DNA from: Vitis vinifera
Taxonomy: Eukaryota; Streptophyta; Magnoliopsida; Vitales; Vitaceae
Length of the DNA stretch: 64,000 nt
Reading direction: 5' to 3'
Assembly: GCF_030704535.1 (NCBI RefSeq)
Contig: NC_081818.1
Span: 25,831,001 to 25,895,000 of the forward strand
Shown here: in pieces, positions 22,520-35,765 of the stretch
How the letters are laid out: every line of letters starts with the position of its first letter
Numbering within the stretch: position 1 is the stretch's first letter
Translations under genes and position numbers: made by a program
The notes under the pieces: generated by a model
What the model was told of the DNA's origin: nothing
Database searches by the model: none
Seen by the model: only the letters and a program-made list of their open reading frames with translations

Positions 22520-24345
22520 GAAAGTTCAGATTTGAAGCCACTCAAGTTCCCAAAACAGGGAGGAATGAATCCTAACACATGGTTGTGTGAGAGGTCCAGT
22601 ATGTGAAGCGCGGAAAGGGCACAAATTTCTAAAGGAATATTACCACTGAAGAAGTTTGACTGCAATGCTAAGATCAGCAGGGAGGACATGTTTTCTCCTA
22701 TCCAGGATGGAATGTTTCTAGAAAATTTGTTATCACCAAGATCAAGGCTTTCCAAGGCACTGCAGTTTTGCAGATAGGAAGGAAGTTCACCAAAGAGATT
22801 GTTGTTGGATAGCACCAAGAATCTGAGTGTCGTGAGGGAACCCAATGATCTTGGTATTGTACTTGAAAGGCGATTGTTTGACATATCTACAATATACAGG
22901 GAAGACATCTTGTTCCAGAACTGAGGAATTTCTCCAGATAAATGATTATTGGAGACGACCAAGGTCATCAAAGCCTGTAGATTACCCATGGACAAGGGAG
23001 TGCTACCATTCAAAGAGTTCCAAGAGATATCTAAATTTGTCTGAATAGGCATTGCTTCACCAATGTTCTGAGGAATCGGTCCAGAAAACAAATTATCCCT
23101 CAGATATAGTGTACTTACATTAGACGACCAGAGTGGGAGAGGACCATCAAAGAGGTTTGAACTCAAATCAACATTGGCTAGGTAGTTGAACACTAATGAG
23201 TTTGGAACTCTGCCACTTAATTGATTATAAGCAATGTCAAGTTCATGGAGCTGCAAATCTAACTTCAATAACCAATCCGGTATAGTGCCTAAAATTCTCG
23301 CATTATTAAGCACTATGGTGGTCAACTCATTTTGAGTTTTGAGCCAGGTAGGAAATTTGGGACCCAATTTTCAAGATCTAAGGTTGATGTATGTGAGTTT
23401 GAAAGGAGGAGCCCAGTCAGAGGAGATGTTGAAAACCAAAGAAACATTTGGAGAACTTTTAGTAATCGACAGTTGCTTTAAGCTTGAGAGATTGGAAAAA
23501 TGAGCTTCTGTTATGCCACCTTCCCATGAATTCTCATTGAGCTCTAGCACGACCAGTGATGAGAGTTCTCCAAGGCTGTCTGGGATGATCCCACTCATTT
23601 GATTCTGCGAGAGGTACAATTCCTGTAAAGAGGATAAGCTCCCAATTGATTCTGGAATTGAACCGCGAAATGAATTAGACCATAATTGAAGATATCTTAA
23701 ATTCTTAAGATGCCCCAATGAATTTGGCAGGTTTCCAGTCAGTTTATTGAATCCCAAATCCAGATTCTCTACAGTGTTGTAAGAGCATGCAGATAAGCCA
23801 TCGAGGAACTCAGTTATCTCACCAGAAAGTTTGTTAGCAGAAAGAATCAATGTCCGCAAATAGCACAAATTTCCCAATGTTCTCAGTAACTTGCCTTCAA
23901 TGTTGAAATTCTTGGACAAATCAAGTAGCTGGAGAGAAGTGAAGTTTTGGAATGCATCTAGGAGTCCACCTTAGAGGTTGTTGGAGTTGAGATCGAGGTA
24001 CACAAGGCTACTGAGATTAGATAACCAGTGAGGAATAGTGGAGTCAAACCCATTGTTTGAGAGATGAAGAACGGAAAGAGAGGTAAAATTGAGAAATGGA
24101 AGAGAAAGAGAAAGGTTGGAAAGTTGACGGTTGGGCATGTGCAACTCCAAAAGAGACGGTAAAGTATTAACGGTCTGGAGCCAGTAGGCTGCAGCCTTTC
24201 TGAGATCAATACCTCCCAAGTTAAGGTACTTCAAAGAAGAAAGGCCTGACAGTCATTCCAGGCCATTCTTGTTTGGTTCGATAGAGTATGTGTTGAGATC
24301 AAGGTAGCGCAAGTTTGAGAGGTTTGCAATAGTTGGAGGTATGAT

Positions 24346-24950
24346 TGTTGGAATCAATCAACCAAGATGAATACCTTAATTTCATATATACTGGAATATT
24401 TAGCAAGGTGAATACCCTAACTTCATATATACTGGAATATTTAACAAGGTGAATACCCTAACTTCATATATACTGGAATATTTAATAAGGTGAATACCCT
24501 AATTTCATATATACTGGAATCTCCTGATTAAAAACAATGAGTAGAAAAATAATAGCGGAAGCATACCTGAATCCATTGAAGGAGAAACCTTATAGGAAGA
24601 AAACCCTTTGAGATGGTCTTCCAATTCTAGCCACTAGATTCTGTGTCAATTTCTCTCTGAGAGGATTTTCATAAATTGGAATGCGTAGTCATAGAATGGG
24701 GACCATAACCCTATTTATAAACCGCTAGGGCAGTTTTAATTTTATCACAATTATATTTCTGCCCCTCATAGAAATAATAATTGTCTAATGGTATCTACAC
24801 AATAATCTCATGACAATTATACCCTTAAGCAAATTAATCAATTATTAATTAGATCACTATATTTAGGCTTAATTAAATGATAGCACACACATTTTAATTA
24901 TTTACATGTGTGGCCCAAATTATAGATTAATTACAAAAATTAATCTAACA
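24346..24950 (-). repeat. 3' LTR of the copia element (605 bp)
   Basis: The LTR contains a 41-bp minisatellite (unit TGGAATATTTAACAAGGTGA...) with three full units at about 24391-24513. The other LTR has two, which accounts exactly for the 41-bp length difference. Confidence 0.93.
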
Positions 24951-25371
24951 ATCTCCCATTGGGCCACATGCATATGTAATCAAATAAATGTGCTTAACCT
25001 TATGAGCTCAAAATTTGCTATCATGTCCTTAGGGTATATCCGAACAATCTCGTCCATTAACTATACTGACATAGGATCAAGGTGGCCTTTGTTACATCAA
25101 TCGTTACTAGACCAATCAATGGTCACATATATCTGCACAGCTAAATGACATCGATCAATCATGAGTGCATAGCATGGAAATTACATGCAATGTGATCTAT
25201 TCATGCCTATTTCCAACTGGTCCTACTTAACTTTATTGAGATCAAATCTTTAGCATAATTTAACAGAGTCCAATGAAATGAATACTTTATTTCTGCAGAA
25301 CACAATCCAAATGTATAGATAAAGTCTAAACATAACATAGAGCAATATACAATGAATAATATAAACTCCCA

Positions 25372-28300
25372 CTAAATTTGGATATCCTCAAATGAGACAA
25401 CACCCATATGAGCAGTGTGCTCATGAAAGACCTTGGGTGGTAATCCCTTTGTAAGCAGATCCGCTATCATGGAGTTTGTTCCAATATGCTCTATGGATAT
25501 CGGTCCACTCTGTTCTTTTTCTTTTACAACTAGGAACTTGATATCAATGTATTTTGATTTTGTAGAACTCCTGTTGTTATTGGAATATAAAACTGCTGAT
25601 TTATTGTCACAAAATATCTTCAGTGGTCTTTCAATACCATCCAGAACACGCAGCCCAGTGACAAAATTCCGTAGCCATATTCCTTGATTGGATGCCTCAT
25701 AACATGCTACAAACTCTGCTTCCATGGTGGATGAAGTTATGAGTGTCTGCTTGGCAGACCTCCATGAAATTGCTCCACCAGCCAACAGATAAATATAGCC
25801 TGATGTGGATCTTCTGCTGTCTTGGCATCCAGCAAAGTCGGAGTCGGAATACCCAATGATCTCTAACTGATCCAATCTCCTATATGTAAGCATGTACTCT
25901 TTTGTTCTCTGTAAATATCTCATAACCCTCTTGGCTGCTCTCCAATGATCCATTCCAGGGTTACTTAGATATCTGCCTAACATGCCAATAATGTACGCAA
26001 TATCCGGACGTGTACATACCTGAGCATACATTAGACTCCCCACAGCCGAAGCGTAAGGAATCTTCTGCATTTCTTGACTTTCTAAACTATTTTTAGGGCA
26101 TTGATTAAGACTGAATTTGTCTCCTTTAGCGACAGGGGTATCACCTGGTTTGCTATTTTGCATGCCATACCTTTGGAGGACTTTATCAATATAGGTCCTT
26201 TGTGACAATCCTAAAATACCCCTAGAACGATCTCGGTGTATCTGGATTCCTAAGACAAAGGAGGCATCACCAAGATCTTTCATCTCAAAATGTTTTGATA
26301 AAAATCTCTTGGTGTCGTGCAATATGCTAATATCATTTGTGGCTAGCAATATGTCATCGACATATAAAACCAGGAAAATATACTTACTCCCACTGAATTT
26401 GTGATACACACATTCATCCATAAGATTTGCCTCAAAACCATATGAGACAATAATTTGATGAAACTTGAAGTACCACTGACGAGAAGCTTGCTTGAGCCCA
26501 TAAATGGATTTAGTTAATTTACGAACCATATTCTTTGAGTCTTCGGATACAAAATTTTCTGGTTGTTCCATATAAATTGTTTCATCAATGTCACCATTGA
26601 GAAACGCTGTTTTAACATCCATTTGATGTAACTCAAGATCATAATGTGCAACTAGTGCCATGATTATCCTGAAAGAGTCCTTCGTAGAAACTGGAGAGAA
26701 GGTCTCTTTGAAGTCAATTCCTTCTTTTTGAGTAAAGCCTTTAGCTACAAGACGTGCTTTATATCTTTCTACATTACCATTTGAATCACGCTTGGTTTTA
26801 AATATCCATTTACAACCAATGGGCTTCGTACCAACTGGTAATGGGACGAGTTCCCAAACTTTATTGTCTTGCATAGATTTGTACTCTTCATTCATGGCTT
26901 CAATCCATTTCTGAGAGTTGGAACTTTTCATGGCTTGCTGGAAGTTGATTGGATCATCTTCCATCATTCCACTTTCTACCTCACGTTCCTGGAGATATAC
27001 GATATAATCGTCCGAAATTGCATTTCTCCTCTCTCTAGTGGATCTCCTTAATGGCATATTTTCTTGAGGTTGTTGAGTTTGTTCTTCAGGAGCAATGTCC
27101 CCATTTGCAATTAAGGGTTGAACAATATTGTCTGTTGGTTGAGGATCCAAATTTACTTCTTGATCAATGATAGGTAGTGAAACCTGTACATTATCAAAAG
27201 CAATAGTAGATCCCTCTTCCTCCTTAAAGACAATATTCCTAGCCTGATTTCTCCCCCCAAACTCAACATCCTCAAAAAATGTTGCAGTTCCCGTCTCAAA
27301 AATTGACCTAATAGCAGGATCATAAAATTTAAAACCCCTTGATTGCTCTGCATAGCCAATAAAGTAGATGCTAACTGTTTTAGAGTCCAATTTCTTTTCA
27401 TGAGGCTTATAAGTCTCGCTTCAGCTGGACATCCCCAAATATGAAAATGCTTTAAACTGGGCTTTCGACCAGTCCAAAGCTCATAAGGCGTTTTAGCAGC
27501 CGCTTTAGTTGGCACCCGATTTAGGATATAAGCTGCCGTTTTGAGTGCTTCACCCTAGAGTTTTTCGGGTAAAGTAGAATGACTAATCATACTCCTTACC
27601 ATGTCCTTAAGAGTTCGATTTCGTCTTTCTGCTACACCATTCATGCTAGGTGATCCTGGCATGGTGTATTGAGGGACGATCCCACATTCCTCTAGGTATT
27701 TAGCAAATGGTCCTGTACGTTGTTCACCTGATCCGTCATATCTACCATAGTATTCACCACCACGGTCAGATCTGACGCTCTTTATTCTTTTGTTGAGTTG
27801 TAACTCAACTTCTGCTTTAAATGTTTTGAACACGTCCAATGATTGTGATTTCTCATGTATAAGAAATAGGTAGCCATATCTTGAATAGTCATCTATGAAT
27901 GTTATAAAGTACTATTGACCATTCCAAGATGCCGTAGGGTATGGTCCACAGATATCTGTATGAATTAATTCTAAGACATCTGTAGCTCTATTGGCACCTA
28001 ATTTCTTTGTTTTGGTATGTTTTCCTTTAATACACTCAACACAAATATCAAAATCTGAAAAGTCAAGTGAATCCAAAATCCCATCGGACACAAGTCGCTC
28101 AACTCTAGATTTAGAGATATGACCTAGGCGTTTGTGCCACAATGAGGCCGAATTATCTTTATTCAATTTACGTTTTGTACCTCGTGATTCCACATGCAAG
28201 GTTTCATTATAGGACGGAACAGTTTCCAACAAATATAGATTATCATAAACATTAAGTAAACCGGTTCCTACAGCATTTGAATTAATAGATAATGCAAATC

Positions 28301-29495
28301 TATTGTTTCCAAATGAACAACAATAACCTGATTTGTCCAAAACAGAAACTGAAATTAAATTCCGTCTGAAAGACGGTACAACAAAAGTATCTATTAAATC
28401 CAAAATATAACAAGATTTAAATAATAATCTAAAGTGCCCTATTGCCTCTACTTCTACCGACTGACCGTCTCCGACATAGATGCATCTTTCAGCATCACTT
28501 GGTTTTCGGTAACTCAGGCAACCCTGCATAGAAACACAAATGTGAGTAGTAGCACCAGAATCTAACCACCATGTGTTTCTAGATACTGAAGCTAAATTAA
28601 CTTCAGAACAGACCAAAGTAAGAAACATACCTTTCTTAACACGCCAAGCAGCATACTTGGTACATTCCTTCTTAGTATGTCCAGGCTTATTACAGAAGAA
28701 ACATGTTACCTCAACTTTCTGTTTCTTTTGTTCTGGACCATTAGAAACAGCAACCTTATTATCCTTATTCTTTCGTTTGCCCTTATCCTTGGAAGTACTA
28801 GCCAGATGAGCACTTTCGGTCTTGTCTTGCTTCAATCTCTCTTCCTCTTGCACACAGAATGAAATGAGCTCATTAAGAGTCCATTTATCCTTTTGACAGT
28901 TATAACTGACCTTGAATTGATTAAATTGTGCAGGAAGAGAGATGAGAACCAAATGCACGAGTAAATCATCAGATAACTCGAGTTTCAAAGCCTTAAGTTT
29001 TGAAGCAAGATGAGACATCTCCATGATGTACTCCCGAACATTACCCTTGCCTTTATACTTCATTGAAATCAAGCTTGCTAAAAGCGTGCTCGTTTCAACC
29101 TTATTGTTTTTGGCAAAACGTTTCTGAATTTCCGCAAGGAAGTCACTGGCATTAGTAACCTCATCAGTTACCGCACCCCTGAAAGCTTCTGGAATGCCGC
29201 GCTTCATGATCATAAGACTTAGCCTATTTGAACGTTCCCACTTACCCCAATAAACCTCATCCTCTTGAGTACTTTGCTCATTGAGTTCATCGGGTTTGGG
29301 CATTCTCAAGGCTAAGTCTATATCCATGCAACCTAAGAGAATCATCATATTCTCTTTCCAGTCCTTAAAATTAGTCTCATTTAACATAGGGACATTATTG
29401 ATGTTGGCAGATATAGAAGTAGTTGATATAAAAGCTGAATCGAGAACAAAATAAAATGAATCAAATAAACCATCATGCTCACATAAAATAAGCAA
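25372..29495 (-). pseudogene. Copia gag-pol polyprotein, three lesions
   Basis: Domains run in Ty1/copia order. Gag (UBN2 type) has a zinc knuckle CFFCNKPGHTKKEC. Protease has WWLDSGATTHIC. Pre-integrase has the LWHKRLGH...CVEC finger. The integrase core has HTDICGPY, FIDDYSRYG and GSPSMNGVAERRNRT. Reverse transcriptase has YVDDILLATND. RNase H has SDSDFAGC and SSTMEAEF. The frame is broken by a stop after SWNGQ (about 27912), a stop after TLPEKL (about 27555) and a frameshift around 27400, all in integrase or just after it. Reverse transcriptase and RNase H (25372-27390) are one long open frame. With near-identical LTRs, the copy was either mobilised by a relative or broken soon after insertion. 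Confidence 0.93.
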
Positions 29496-29916
29496 TTAAA
29501 CACATAATCTTTAAATTTAAAAGCAAATTATGACATTTCAAGATACCTAGCACAACATTAATATCAAGTCTTTGGACAGTAATATTAACTGTGAGTGGTA
29601 CTCTTGTTGTAGTGATCAAACATTGATGATAAGTTATGTCAAATAATAAATCTATCTTTGGATTGATTTATTATTCACATTAAGTTACCTTTATAATCAT
29701 CACATATTTATCACCACAGGTATGTATGCAATTTGACCAAATATTAACTTTCCTTTGGGCCAGTCAATACCCGCATGAATCACATACACACAAATATCTA
29801 ACACCCCGAACAGACTAATCTACACGAAAGATGTCACTTTGGTGATTTTCCGCTTTAATTAGCCTATTTAAAATGCTAGATCAATAACTTAAATATTAAT
29901 ATCATAAAATGCTATT

Positions 29917-29917
29917 A

Positions 29918-29968
<51 letters not shown>
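29917..29968 (+). repeat. (AAT)n microsatellite in the copia leader
   Basis: About 17 uninterrupted AAT units lie between the PBS and the gag start of the copia element, in its untranslated leader. Confidence 0.9.
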
Positions 29969-30076
29969 TGTAATAAAAAAAATTTATCAACTCAATATTT
30001 CATAAATCTTAATCCATTGACATATATTAAAATAATAACTCAAAGAATTAATCAAGGAGTAGGCTCTGATACCACT

Positions 30077-30640
30077 TGTTGGAATCAATCAACCAAGATG
30101 AATACCCTAATTTCATATATACTGGAATATTTAACAAGGTGAATACCCTAACTTCATATATACTGGAATATTTAACAAGGTGAATACCCTAATTTCATAT
30201 ATACTGGAATCTCCTGATTAAAAACAATGAGTAGAAAAATAATAGCGGAAGCATACCTGAATCCATTGAAGGAGAAACCTTATAGGAAGAAAACCCTTTG
30301 AGATGGTCTTCCAATTCTAGCCACTAGATTCTGTGTCAATTTCTCTCTGAGAGGATTTTCAGAAATTGGAATGCGTAGTCATAGAATGGGGACCATAACC
30401 CTATTTATAAACTGCTAGGGCAGTTTTAATTTTATCACAATTATATTTCTGCCCCTCATAGAAATAATAATTGTCTAATGGTATCTACACAATAATCTCA
30501 TGACAATTATACCCTTAAGCCAATTAATCAATTATTAATTAGATCACTATATTTAGGCTTAATTAAATGATAGCACACACATTTTAATTATTTACATGTG
30601 TGGCCCAAATTATAGATTAATTACAAAAATTAATCTAACA
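30077..30640 (-). repeat. 5' LTR of the copia element (564 bp)
   Basis: Same sequence as 24346-24950 with one 41-bp unit fewer. On the minus strand it is followed, after two bases, by the PBS complementary to initiator tRNA-Met (about 30062-30074). Confidence 0.93.
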
Positions 30641-31103
30641 ATGATACCACCAAAGGATGCTCCAAAGAGATTGAGATATCTCAACTTCCCAAGTGATCCA
30701 ATGAATTTTGGAATTTCCATTCCTTCAAAATTATTCTTGTTGAGGTCTAATAATTCAGATATTTCAAGTTGAGCAAAGAAGGATTGATCTCACCGCCCAA
30801 CTCGCTAGCTGTTCCATCGCCCTACAAATTGTTTGGGAATGGGTTTCCAAGTTTGAGCTTGATGACACATCCAGTCCTGTTATAGTAGCTAACTCCTCTC
30901 CATTTACAATAATCTTCTCTGACCCAAGATGACAGCCGACTTGAAGGACCTGTGAGGCATTGTTTGAACTTGAGAAGTGCTTCCTTCTCAACTTCTAGGC
31001 AATCCATGTTCTGATTGGCATCACATGAGCTGAGTTTAATTGTTCCTTGGGACAAAAACCCAGATAGTAGGAGTGAAAGAAATTGAGTAATGACATTGCA
31101 CAT

Positions 31104-32935
31104 GATTATGTTATGATCAAAGTGTAAGAGGGAGAGTTTCTCTTCTATCCAACAGAATGCTGAATTAGTCTACTTATATAACAAATTAGGTGTCTGAGGG
31201 GAAGATTTAGTTGGTTGATGTGGTTAGGACTTTTGACAACCGCATGGTGGTTGCTAGAAGTCAATATGGAAATGCTTTGCCCTTTTTGAGATGCTAGAAT
31301 GTGAACTTTCTTTTATAGGTTACGATGTGAACATTAGAAACTGTAGGAGGAAGAACTTTCTGATATCCTCATCAGCTACCATTTTGCCGAACTTGAGAAC
31401 TCCATTTCTATTTGACATTATCCTGACTGCTATAGCCTAAATTTGTTACTTAGTGGTAATGTTAACTTCTCTATACACATGATCTTGTCAAATGATAAAC
31501 TACGACAACCGACTCCTGGTGGGGGTTGTTAGTAGCCACAATAGTAAAATTGAATGGAGTAGGGAATTTAAGCTGTTGAAATTGTCCTTAATGAAAATGT
31601 CTCTATCTTCTTTGTTTTGTTGTGTGGCCTCTTTGACACGCTAAAGTCTGAACACATGTGCTTTAATAGAATCTATGACAATGTCATGTTCTAAGAGGAA
31701 GAAATTTTTAGACTTTAGGCATCTGGAGTTGCCGACCTTGGTTTAGGAACATTTGCTGAAGTCTTGCTCCTATTTTGGTTTTGGGAAAGACACAAGTTTA
31801 ATAATTCAAATAAAATTAAATATGTCGAGATAAAACATCCATTTCATATCTTCATTTACTATTTTAAACGATTGACTTATTTTACTCTGTATTCCCATTT
31901 AACACAATTCTTACAATTATAGCCAAAATTTGTTATAGAATCAAAGATAAATATGTGCTTGTCTATCAGAATGTTTACTTATCATCTTGTTGAAAGAGTT
32001 ATTAATTTCATAAATATTTTGCATGTCATTAGAATTATTTATTTAGGACCCTATATTTTCATTAGTAGGAACATTTTTAAATCACTTTCAATCTCCATTT
32101 GCTTGATATCGCCTTCTTTTGGCGGTCTCTGACCATTTCTCAAATTGATACTCTTTGTAGATGCATTACCCATTTTTCTTGAACTAGTTATGCCCGCGAA
32201 ATCAAAACTAGTATAACTCAAAAAAATAAAATAAAATAAAATTGTATAGAGCGTATAATGACATTGAAACACATGTTGCATTTGGATGGTACATGGAAAA
32301 ATCAAATGGATATTTTCAAATTGATCCCTGGACATGAATTCACAAAGCCATGTACAAAATGAAGAATAGACAAATGCACTAGTATTATTCATAAAAAAAT
32401 AGTATAGATAAATCAAATGCATTATATATACAAAGCATGTACAAGATAGTATTATTTTGTCATATGGTGGCAATTTCAAGTTGACGAAATTGAGGGCTTG
32501 ATTGCTTCCAATTCGAGCACGCGTAGATCGAGCCTTCCCTTCATTTCCTCTTATGTCAACTATGCTCGATTACGGGTTTTCAAAATTTCCTCTTGACAAC
32601 GATGGGCTCTCTCATTCCTCATCTAATCACCACCGTCCACAACGCGCCATTGACTATCATCACAACTTTAATAATCATCCAACCAAGTTCATGGAACATG
32701 GAAGGTTGATGGAATCCCAATCCCATCTAGAATATTTCTGTGATTCTTCCATATTGATCAAGGTCTGGAATACTTCTACCCTCTCACTTATCCCAGTAAT
32801 TAATTTGAATTCCAAGGTAATTAATTAATCATCATTCACATTTCCTATATACTTCTAGTTTCATGTGTCATCTGAATATTTGAGGTCATCACCAATGTTA
32901 ATTTTAATTTTGGCTAATGTAAGATAATTTATAGG
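31104..32935. other. Upstream region of RLP-D and intergenic DNA
   Basis: A TATATAAG box on the minus strand (31174-31181) lies 71-78 bp before the RLP-D start codon and is the likely old promoter. Beyond it the DNA is less AT-rich than its surroundings (31200-31780 and 32500-32830). It holds ORFs of about 100 codons (32051-32479 minus, 32502-32828 plus) that I cannot assign and do not call as genes. Confidence 0.5.
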
Positions 32936-33262
32936 TTATGTTTGGTTCTTAGAAAATATTGAGGCAAGAAAAAAAATATAAAGAAAAATGATTTTTTTTA
33001 TGTTTGGTTGTCTTTTAAAAAATATTAAAGAAAATCAAATATAATTAAAACTAATTAAATATTTACATATTTTTAAATTATTTAATCTTTATATCAGTAA
33101 ATTAAAATAAATAAAATGAGTTTTAAGTAACAAATGAAAATAATTTATCGACTTTTAATTTATTTTTTATTTTCTTTCAATTTTTCCTTCTTTTCACTTT
33201 TCTTTTATATTTTCTTCCCCTTACATTTTCTCTCAAATTTTTCAAGAATCAAACATAATCAG
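32936..33262. repeat. MITE, TTATGTTTGGTTCC family
   Basis: It starts TTATGTTTGGTTCTTAG and ends with the near complement CAAGAATCAAACATAA. About 327 bp, AT-rich and without an ORF. It is about as similar to 40434-40727 as MITE copies usually are. The target duplication is unclear. Confidence 0.65.
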
Positions 33263-35738
33263 AGTCTCAAACAAAATTGTTATAGAGGATTTGAATGGTT
33301 TTCTGGCTTGATGTGACAATTTTATTTGAATTTAGGTTTTCTTGGTGTGGTGGTTAAACATTATGAGGAAAGAAATCAAACAATGAAAAGTGTGTGACAT
33401 TAATATTATGAACAGTAATAATCATAATATTATTATTTAATATCCATTAATAATAGAAAGAATGAGAGGATATTTGATAATTTAATTTAATAACTTAAAA
33501 TAACTTAATGACTTAATTTATATTAATCTTAATTTTTTTTATATACATAATTTTATATTTAAATAAAAATAAATTAATTAGTTTAACTTAATACTTAAAA
33601 CCATCAATTTTTAATTCTAAGTTGTAGTATAAAGTTATTTTATCAATCATATTTACTAACCGTTTAACAGTACACTACTACAAAAAATGTATTCAATGAC
33701 GTTCATTTTCTTGACGCTTGTAAAAATGTCAAGGAATTGTATTAATCATGACACTTATAGAAATTTGGCTAACAAGGACGCTTCTTGAATAAATATATTG
33801 ACGCTTATGAAATTTACCTAAATATTGGCGCTTTTTCAAAGGTTTCATTGGCGCTTTAAATAAGATGATGCTTTTTTGGAGTGTCATTGTCTGCTATAAT
33901 AAAATTTGTCAACCTTAACACTTATAATAAATGTCATTATCTCTATGCCTATATATACACTTCTATTTTCCCAATCTCTCCCATCTCGCAAACCATCGAT
34001 ATCAGAGATAAGAACCCTTGCCTTGCAATCTACCAACAACAGCCACAACAAAGATGACTGACGAACTCAATGGCAACCAGTAGACACCCATCTGTAGCCT
34101 CATCGAGGACAACAACAACCAGGTAGAACGCTCCTACTATCAAGTTGATAACCTCTCTGAATATTATTGGTAAGTTGAATCTCTATGTTTACTGGGTATT
34201 GTGATGATTTTTCACCAGAAAATAACTACCACAAACAGCTTTCATCACTGGAGAAATCTAGAACGAAGATGCCCTAACCCTTTTTCATAGCTCCAGTTGT
34301 GAGATTCCCTAACTAATTTTCCGCCACCAAGATATTGGGAACTCCTTCAAATAATCAACACAAGTAAATCCCTTTTCTGAAGGTAGAGCTTCTTTAATTT
34401 TATTTTTTCTGATGGTGTCACAGCCTTCTCGATTTCGCACTTGAGAAATCAAAGTCTCTATTGCTTGGTTCTTGTAATTTATCATTTTCATTTCTTTATT
34501 CTTTTGTGGTTTTGTGTTAATTTTTTCATTTATTATTAAGAAATCCAAGTAATATCGGGAAGATATAATTTGGAATTGCAATCTTCCCAATTCAACCCCA
34601 ATCCCCTGTTTTGGTTGTATTTGAGGCTCCATTACTATTATTATTATTATTTTGAAAAAAGAATTCAACTTTAGTGTTTTGTTGAGCAGTAGATGACATT
34701 TATCTTGCTATGACTTTTAATAATTTATGGGGAGCAAGCAAAAGCCTATTCTTAAGAGCAACCATTTTCTTGACCATCAGATTAAACACTTGTTTCTACA
34801 AATCAACAACACTCCTGATTACAGTCAGGTTCCTTCTTTTTTTTCTTGTTGCTCCTCCACTGTTTGAAGATTGGTCGCATCTAATGATATATGTATCTAT
34901 ATGTGTTATATCATTATTTTTAATTTATTTTTATTTCTTCTTTTCTGGTTTACATTCCATGTTTATTTCCGATGCTAATGCCAGGTAGTCTAGCCAATAC
35001 ATGTTGGGCATTTTTTCAAAAATCCAAAAACAGATTGATTGGATTTTGAAAAAAAATAAGAAAGTCAAAAAAACAAAAGACAATAGAGCACATTTATGGT
35101 GATTAAGGCCAAAGAATGAATTTAGACAGGTTAGCAATGATAATGGATTCCAGAGAGCAAACTGCCTTGATACTATGATGTGAGAAATTCTAAAACCGTC
35201 TTACTAATTCAAGAAGAAAACAAATAGCACATATATATGTGTTTACATAATCCTATTTATGAAATTCAAAATTTAATTGGAAACTGACTCTATTATTGGA
35301 AACTAACTCTAACCATCCCTATAAATTACGAACACTCCTAATATTTAGAAAGTTTGACTTATCATAGCTGTACCATAATTTCCTTAACTTAAAGACCCTC
35401 TATCCTTCTTTACCCTTTGTCATCCTTTCAAGGATCAGCACACATGGCAGAGAAGAGGTGACCTTATATTGGCTGTCCAAAAGGTGGCATGGAATAAAAA
35501 TAAAAGCGGCCAAGATAGTTGAGGATATTTGACATGAGAGACTGAAATACAAGTATGAGCGTGCGTGTGAGTGTCAGCACACATGGTAGAAAAGATGTGC
35601 CCTTTTACTATTTCTCCATTTAACTTAAAGGTTACACTAAACAAAAACAATAAGTTTAGGATATCTTACACAAGCTACCAATCTGGAAAAAAAATGGGGG
35701 AAATGGAAGTAGGAGAGTGCATGTGAGTGTCACATAGA

Positions 35739-35765
35739 TGGAGAGAGAGAGAGAGAGAGAGAGAG
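35739..35765 (+). repeat. (GA)n microsatellite
   Basis: About 13 GA units inside the CACTA element. Confidence 0.9.

Larger units (their letters stand above)
24346..30640 (-). mobile_element. Ty1/copia retrotransposon inserted in RLP-D
   Basis: Two direct LTRs (24346-24950 and 30077-30640), both TG...CA, are bounded by the target duplication ATGAT (24341-24345 and 30641-30645). The element reads on the minus strand. The PBS next to the right LTR is the initiator-Met type TGGTATCAGAGCC. The polypurine tract next to the left LTR reads ATGGGAGAT on the minus strand. The LTRs differ by only about five substitutions by eye plus one 41-bp repeat unit, so insertion is recent. The gag-pol frame is nonetheless broken three times. 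Confidence 0.95.
22517..31103 (-). pseudogene. LRR-RLP pseudogene split by a copia element (RLP-D)
   Basis: The minus strand holds an EIX2-like RLP in two pieces. The 5' piece (31103 to 30646) has a signal peptide (MCNVITQFLSLLLSGFL) and an LRRNT domain, but two of its cysteines are changed (DYCKWRG for DCCKWRG, SYYN for VCN), and a frameshift follows. A 6.3-kb copia element then interrupts it, and LRRs resume from 24340 to about 22520. More stops occur: the Trp of the ENGLEWL block is TAG (near 24257), and there is one before GGLLDAF (near 23972) and one after NLRS (near 23371). The gene ends inside the island-preceding LRRs (NLSGFKSELSD), where it meets the Tat-like LTR. The island, last LRRs, membrane helix and tail are missing, so it cannot make a receptor. 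Confidence 0.9.

Noticed and set aside
32502..32828. 108-codon ORF in less AT-rich DNA
   Set aside because: No motif, signal peptide or homology recognised, and no splice or promoter context; not called as a gene.
35150..35420. Possible small copia LTR end (GATACTATGATGTGAGAAATTC) inside the CACTA element
   Set aside because: It resembles a worn PBS, but no LTR pair or target duplication could be found.
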